Source of the DNA: Bartonella sp. HY328
GTDB lineage: Bacteria; Pseudomonadota; Alphaproteobacteria; Rhizobiales; Rhizobiaceae
Direction: 5' to 3'
Length of the DNA stretch: 64,000 nucleotides
Assembly (NCBI RefSeq): GCF_025449335.1
Contig: NZ_CP104883.1
Span: 2,658,501 to 2,722,500 of the forward strand
Shown here: positions 60,813 through 64,000 of the stretch, piece after piece
Layout: each line of letters opens with the position of its first letter
Position numbering within the stretch: the first letter of the stretch is position 1
The notes under the pieces: generated by a model
Databases searched by the model: none
Told to the model about the DNA's origin: nothing
What the model saw: the letters and a program-made list of their open reading frames with translations, nothing else
Program-made: the position numbers and the translations under genes

Positions 60813-61195
60813 TGCCTTCCCATTCCTAACAGTTTCATAAACCTTGATCGATAAGGTTTTTGTGCCTAATTAAGGTAATACCAGTTTTTGAACAACTTGC
60901 AATAATCGTTGATGGCTTTGAAAAAAGCTTACCCTTAGAGCGCTTTTCGATCTGACTGGATCAGATCGGCGCTCTAATCCTTTGTTTACACCGCGTTTTT
61001 TGTCCGAAAACCGCTTCACACTTTTCGGAAAACGCTCTAATAATTTAAGATCGTCAAATTAGCATCTTATCACGCGTAATTTTATTTTGACTTATTAACG
61101 CAAACAATACAAATTGACCTTTTCAGATTGCGGATTGCAAAGCGAATTAAATTTCAGGTTAAGTCACTGCAAACATAGATTGAGGGAGAACCACA
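60813..61195. other. Divergent intergenic region crcB / YbaK-like gene
   Basis: The main feature is the RIME1-like element (60937-61040). Both genes' promoters lie here. Nothing else was recognised. Confidence 0.5.
60937..61040. repeat. RIME1-like intergenic palindromic element
   Basis: About 104 bp contain two large palindromes: AGAGCGC...CGATCTGA-CTGGA-TCAGATCG-GCGCTCT, and GCGTTTT..TCCGAAAA..TTTTCGGA..AACGC. The order and spacing, with GCGCTCTAA and TTTGTTT between them, match the small mosaic elements common between genes in Rhizobiales (RIME1 of Sinorhizobium and its Brucella relatives). It is a non-autonomous element, function unknown. Confidence 0.75.
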
Positions 61196-61693
61196 TTGAA
61201 GGTAGGACGCAAGGAACTTCAATCTTTTTTGAATGATCTTAGCATCGACGTTATGACCTACGATCATGAGGCGGTTTTTTCAGTTGGTGAGGCAGAACAT
61301 CTTAAAGACACGATCAAAGGCGCCCATACAAAAAATCTATTTTTAAAAGACAAAAAAAACAACTATTTTTTAATAACAGTTGAAGACAATGCTCTTATTG
61401 ACCTTAAATCCATTCATCATAAAATTGGTGCTTCAGGGCGTGTTTCTTTCGGCTCACCAGAAAAGCTTGATGAATTTTTAGGTCTATATCCGGGTGCGGT
61501 TAGTATTTTTGGCGCCATCAACGATAAAAATGGGCAAGTAAAAATTATTATAGACGAGCCTCTTTTTACTCAACCACTGATTAACGGCCACCCTATGAGC
61601 AATGACGCCACTATGACCATTAGTAATCAGGACTTAAAGCGCTTTATTGAAGCGACAGATCATACATTACACGTCATTAAAGTGAGCGAATAA
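61196..61693 (+). CDS. YbaK/ProX-family aminoacyl-tRNA deacylase
   Basis: The 165-residue protein matches the ProX/PrdX group that removes alanine mischarged onto tRNA-Pro: HEAVFSVGEAEHLKDTIKGA (about 24-43), HTKNLFLKDKKNNYFLITVE, ASGRVSFGSPEKLDEFLGLY and PGAVSIFGAIND. The start is a TTG at 61196 with GAGGGAG eight bases upstream; no ATG is close. The acceptor specificity is inferred from family. It is cytoplasmic. It lies next to the cnoX-like gene on the same strand with a 136-bp gap. Confidence 0.9.
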   Translation: MKVGRKELQSFLNDLSIDVMTYDHEAVFSVGEAEHLKDTIKGAHTKNLFLKDKKNNYFLITVEDNALIDLKSIHHKIGASGRVSFGSPEKLDEFLGLYPGAVSIFGAINDKNGQVKIIIDEPLFTQPLINGHPMSNDATMTISNQDLKRFIEATDHTLHVIKVSE

Positions 61694-61829
61694 GCTTTAA
61701 TCTTTTTTAAAGCACCACTATCAAGCCTTGAAAACTATCTTTGAAAATACAATTTTACAATTGAAAATACTTTGATGTCTATCATAGATAGATAAGAGAT
61801 TAATCGCTTAGAAACGGGAATTGGAAAAA

Positions 61830-62747
61830 ATGAGTACAATCAATGGCATTGCAAACGGGACAGCAGACAGCCAACCAAGCCAATGGGTAAGCGATACGAC
61901 AACAGCAACATTCCAAAAAGATGTGCTTGAGGTGTCTAAAAAACATGTCGTTCTCGTGGATTTTTGGGCGCCGTGGTGCGGGCCATGCAAGCAACTTGGG
62001 CCGACACTTGAAAAAGTCATCAATGAAGCAAAAGGCACTGTTCGTTTGGTTAAGATGAATATTGACGATCATCCATCAATAGCTGGCCAGCTTGGCATTT
62101 CTTCCATTCCTGCGGTTGTTGCATTTGTTAATGGGCAGCCAGTTGATGCTTTTATGGGCAATGTGCCAGAAAGCGAAATACGTGAATTTATTAGCCGTCA
62201 TTCAGCGGCAGATCAAAAACCTGATATGCAAGAAGCAGTTGAAACTGCACAAGAATTTTTAAAAAATGGTGAATTTGTTCAGGCGCTGAATATTTTTTCA
62301 GCAATTTTACAGCAAGAACCGGAAAATATTCCTGCAATTGCTGGCCTTGCAACTTGTTTTCTAGAAGCCGGTGAGCTTGACCAAGCCAAAGCTATTCTTG
62401 CAACCGCACCAGAAAATAAAAAAAGTGATCCAGCCTTAAGCGCCGTTTTGGCGCGTATTGCCATTGCAGAACAAATTAAGACACTTGGCGACCCAATTGC
62501 ATTGCAAAAACAAGTCGATGAGGATCCCAAAAACTTTTCGGCGCGTTTTGATCTAGCCCTTATTTTTAACGCTCAAGGTGAGCATGCAAAAGCGGCTGAT
62601 ATGCTGCTTGACCTAATGCGTGAAGACCGCACTTGGGAAGATGAAAAAGCCAAAAAACAGCTGTTACAGTTTTTTGAAGTTTGGGGCGCAACCAATCCTG
62701 TTACCTTATCAGCACGGCGTAAATTGTCTTCACTGCTTTTTGCTTAA
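61830..62747 (+). CDS. cnoX: CnoX-like thioredoxin with C-terminal TPR region
   Basis: The 305-residue protein has an N-terminal thioredoxin domain with FWAPWCGPCKQLGPTL (active-site C50 and C53) and SSIPAVVAFVNGQPVDAFMG (cis-Pro), then a C-terminal helical region (about 130-305) with TPR-like pairs (ALNIFSAILQQEPENIPAIA, ARFDLALIFNAQGEHAKAAD). This is the YbbN/CnoX architecture, a redox-linked holdase that works with GroEL. The CxxC is intact, as in Caulobacter CnoX, unlike E. coli CnoX, which lacks a full CxxC. A TTG at 61821 precedes; the ATG at 61830 is favoured by GGGAATTGG. Confidence 0.9.
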   Translation: MSTINGIANGTADSQPSQWVSDTTTATFQKDVLEVSKKHVVLVDFWAPWCGPCKQLGPTLEKVINEAKGTVRLVKMNIDDHPSIAGQLGISSIPAVVAFVNGQPVDAFMGNVPESEIREFISRHSAADQKPDMQEAVETAQEFLKNGEFVQALNIFSAILQQEPENIPAIAGLATCFLEAGELDQAKAILATAPENKKSDPALSAVLARIAIAEQIKTLGDPIALQKQVDEDPKNFSARFDLALIFNAQGEHAKAADMLLDLMREDRTWEDEKAKKQLLQFFEVWGATNPVTLSARRKLSSLLFA

Positions 62748-62769
62748 GACGAGGTAGATTGAGTTTACG

Positions 62770-62801
62770 AAGGCCAGTAGATATCGCCGTTTACTGGCCT
62801 T
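62770..62801 (+). terminator. Terminator between cnoX and nfi
   Basis: AAGGCCAGTA and TACTGGCCTT form a perfect 10-bp stem with a 12-base loop, followed by TATGC. It may act in both directions; the T-run is short. Confidence 0.55.
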
Positions 62802-62872
62802 TATGCTAAAAAATCTAACATGAAATATAAACAGTGGTTAACATCAAACATTGATGGCAACGACGAATTGTC

Positions 62873-63553
62873 TTACAATTTAATGGATTTCATAGTTTGC
62901 CTTACAAGATGATCTGATGCCCGTGTTGTTTCTGGCAACCTATAGCTTGGGGCTAGCTTTAATACCCAATCACAAGCGGTATGCAATGAAATCTTATGCC
63001 CAATAGATACAAATAGAGGCTTAACATCAGTTTGCGTCCTTAAACATGCACCAATCACCTCGCCATTATCAATTAATGGCGTTTGACATCCACGTATTCT
63101 ATCTGGAACATCGTAAAGCCCAATAAGATGATTTTTGGCACAACCTATAGTTGGCTTATCAAATAGAATGCCTAAATGACAAGCTAACCCAAATCTCCGT
63201 GGATGTGCCAATCCTTGTGAATCGGTGACAATTAAATCAGCTTTTGTTTTTAAATTTTCTAAAGCTTGGCAAATAGATGGCAATTCGCGAAAAGAAAGAT
63301 AGCCAGGTATATATTGATAGTCGACTTTTGTCTCAATAATGCTTTCCTCTCGTATTTCCAGTGAATTAGCATCAATAGCGACAGCGGCAGCTACAGCTTT
63401 TCCGCTTATCTCATCATAAGCAGCATCAACACCAACAACTATTTCAATTGGGTCAAAACAATCCTTGGTGATGATTTTTTGAGACAAGGATTTTTGGATT
63501 TCATCCATAGCTTTTACATCAATATCCCAATCATGATGATGATATTGCTCCAT
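62873..63553 (-). CDS. nfi: Endonuclease V (deoxyinosine 3' endonuclease)
   Basis: The 226-residue enzyme cleaves DNA near deaminated bases such as hypoxanthine. Seen: D43 in VVGVDAAYDE, the substrate wedge YIPGYLSFRELP with E90, D111 in VTDSQGLAHPRRFGLACHLG, and K140 in TIGCAKNHLIG. These match the D35/E89/D110/K139 active site of known EndoV. The length is normal. It converges on cnoX. The N-terminus MEQYHHHDWDI is His-rich but short. Confidence 0.94.
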   Translation of the reverse strand: MEQYHHHDWDIDVKAMDEIQKSLSQKIITKDCFDPIEIVVGVDAAYDEISGKAVAAAVAIDANSLEIREESIIETKVDYQYIPGYLSFRELPSICQALENLKTKADLIVTDSQGLAHPRRFGLACHLGILFDKPTIGCAKNHLIGLYDVPDRIRGCQTPLIDNGEVIGACLRTQTDVKPLFVSIGHKISLHTACDWVLKLAPSYRLPETTRASDHLVRQTMKSIKL

Positions 63554-64000
63554 AATTAATCCTTCTAGCCATTACGCCCACTAAATTAGCAAGGCTGTTA
63601 AAACATATTTGTTTAAATATTTATACATTTGTGTTTATCGGCACAAATAATATCTACCGCAAATGATGAATTCGACAATTTCCTCCAATATAATTGATAA
63701 ATTATATTATAAAATAATTTATTAAATAATAATATTAATAATAAAACTATAATTATATTTATAAATAATGATTTATTATAAGTATAAATTTTAAAATCAA
63801 AGTACTTTAATTATTTTATTTATTATTTTTAATTGCATAAAGGCATTTTTTATAGTATTAATTGATGTTATATTAATGCGATTGTATTTTTTTGACGTAA
63901 CAAAAAAATGTATGGCATCATTTAATGCATAAATGAGCGTAAACATTTTATGTGCTTTTGAATATTTAAGCCATGTTTAGTGGCGTAGCAAACTTATCGC
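63554..64000. other. AT-rich end of window
   Basis: About 450 bp of very AT-rich sequence (runs of TAATAATA/TTATTTAT) contain no gene, tRNA or stable GC-rich hairpin that I could find. Confidence 0.5.

Noticed and set aside
60813..60936. A fluoride riboswitch upstream of crcB
   Set aside because: The GGNGAU-type core and pseudoknot pattern could not be found in the minus-strand leader.
63554..64000. A replication origin in the AT-rich right end
   Set aside because: There are no DnaA-box clusters or iterons, and no origin-linked genes; AT-richness alone is not enough.

Overview
The window looks like chromosome from an AT-rich alphaproteobacterium of the Hyphomicrobiales (Rhizobiales), close to the Bartonellaceae/Brucellaceae. 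The reasons are the rimP-nusA-ylxR and ruvC-ruvA-ruvB-ybgC orders, a tRNA-His with G1:U72 and A73, a RIME1-like intergenic palindrome, an ornithine decarboxylase with a long structured leader (speF-motif position), IalB-family and BadA-like proteins, and an OxyR with both redox cysteines. Species is not determined. Several intergenic regions hold decayed gene fragments, which suggests ongoing gene loss.

Layout. 1-3.0 kb: transcription/translation genes ylxR (cut by the left edge), nusA and rimP, all on the minus strand. 3.2-4.2 kb: a gene-poor block of strong hairpins and a transketolase-like remnant. 4.2-7.1 kb: a glycosyltransferase/LAB_N membrane protein pair, an unknown protein and rimI. 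7.4 kb: tRNA-His. 8.0-11.8 kb (plus): ruvCAB, ybgC and a quinone oxidoreductase. 12-17.3 kb (minus): a TM2 protein, a zincin-like protein that has lost its HExxH motif, leuD, a heparinase-like protein and a D,D-carboxypeptidase. 17.6-23.3 kb: a universal stress protein behind an FNR/FixK-type box, a glycine-zipper lipoprotein, thiamine pyrophosphokinase, ZinT behind a Zur-like palindrome, and etfB-etfA. 23.9 kb: oxyR.

25.1-47.6 kb is an adhesin island that fills over a third of the window. It holds a trimeric autotransporter of about 2,250 residues with an 825-bp repeat in four full copies plus a partial fifth, a small membrane protein, an IalB-family protein, and a giant trimeric autotransporter of 4,489 residues. 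The IalB gene starts 2 bp after the giant adhesin's stop, so the two probably form an operon of surface and periplasmic host-interaction proteins.

48.6-55.2 kb: acetolactate decarboxylase (budA) divergent from a LysR regulator, then three tandem paralogues of an uncharacterised CxxC protein family and a DASS-type anion transporter. 55.3-63.6 kb: a lipoprotein, tadA, two GNAT acetyltransferases, ornithine decarboxylase with its leader and an overlapping 38-codon leader ORF, crcB, a YbaK/ProX deacylase, a CnoX-like thioredoxin and endonuclease V. The last 450 bp are AT-rich and show nothing.

The best candidates for undescribed biology are the CxxC-protein triplet, the adhesin-IalB operon with its repeats and upstream inverted repeats, and the leader ORF in front of ornithine decarboxylase.
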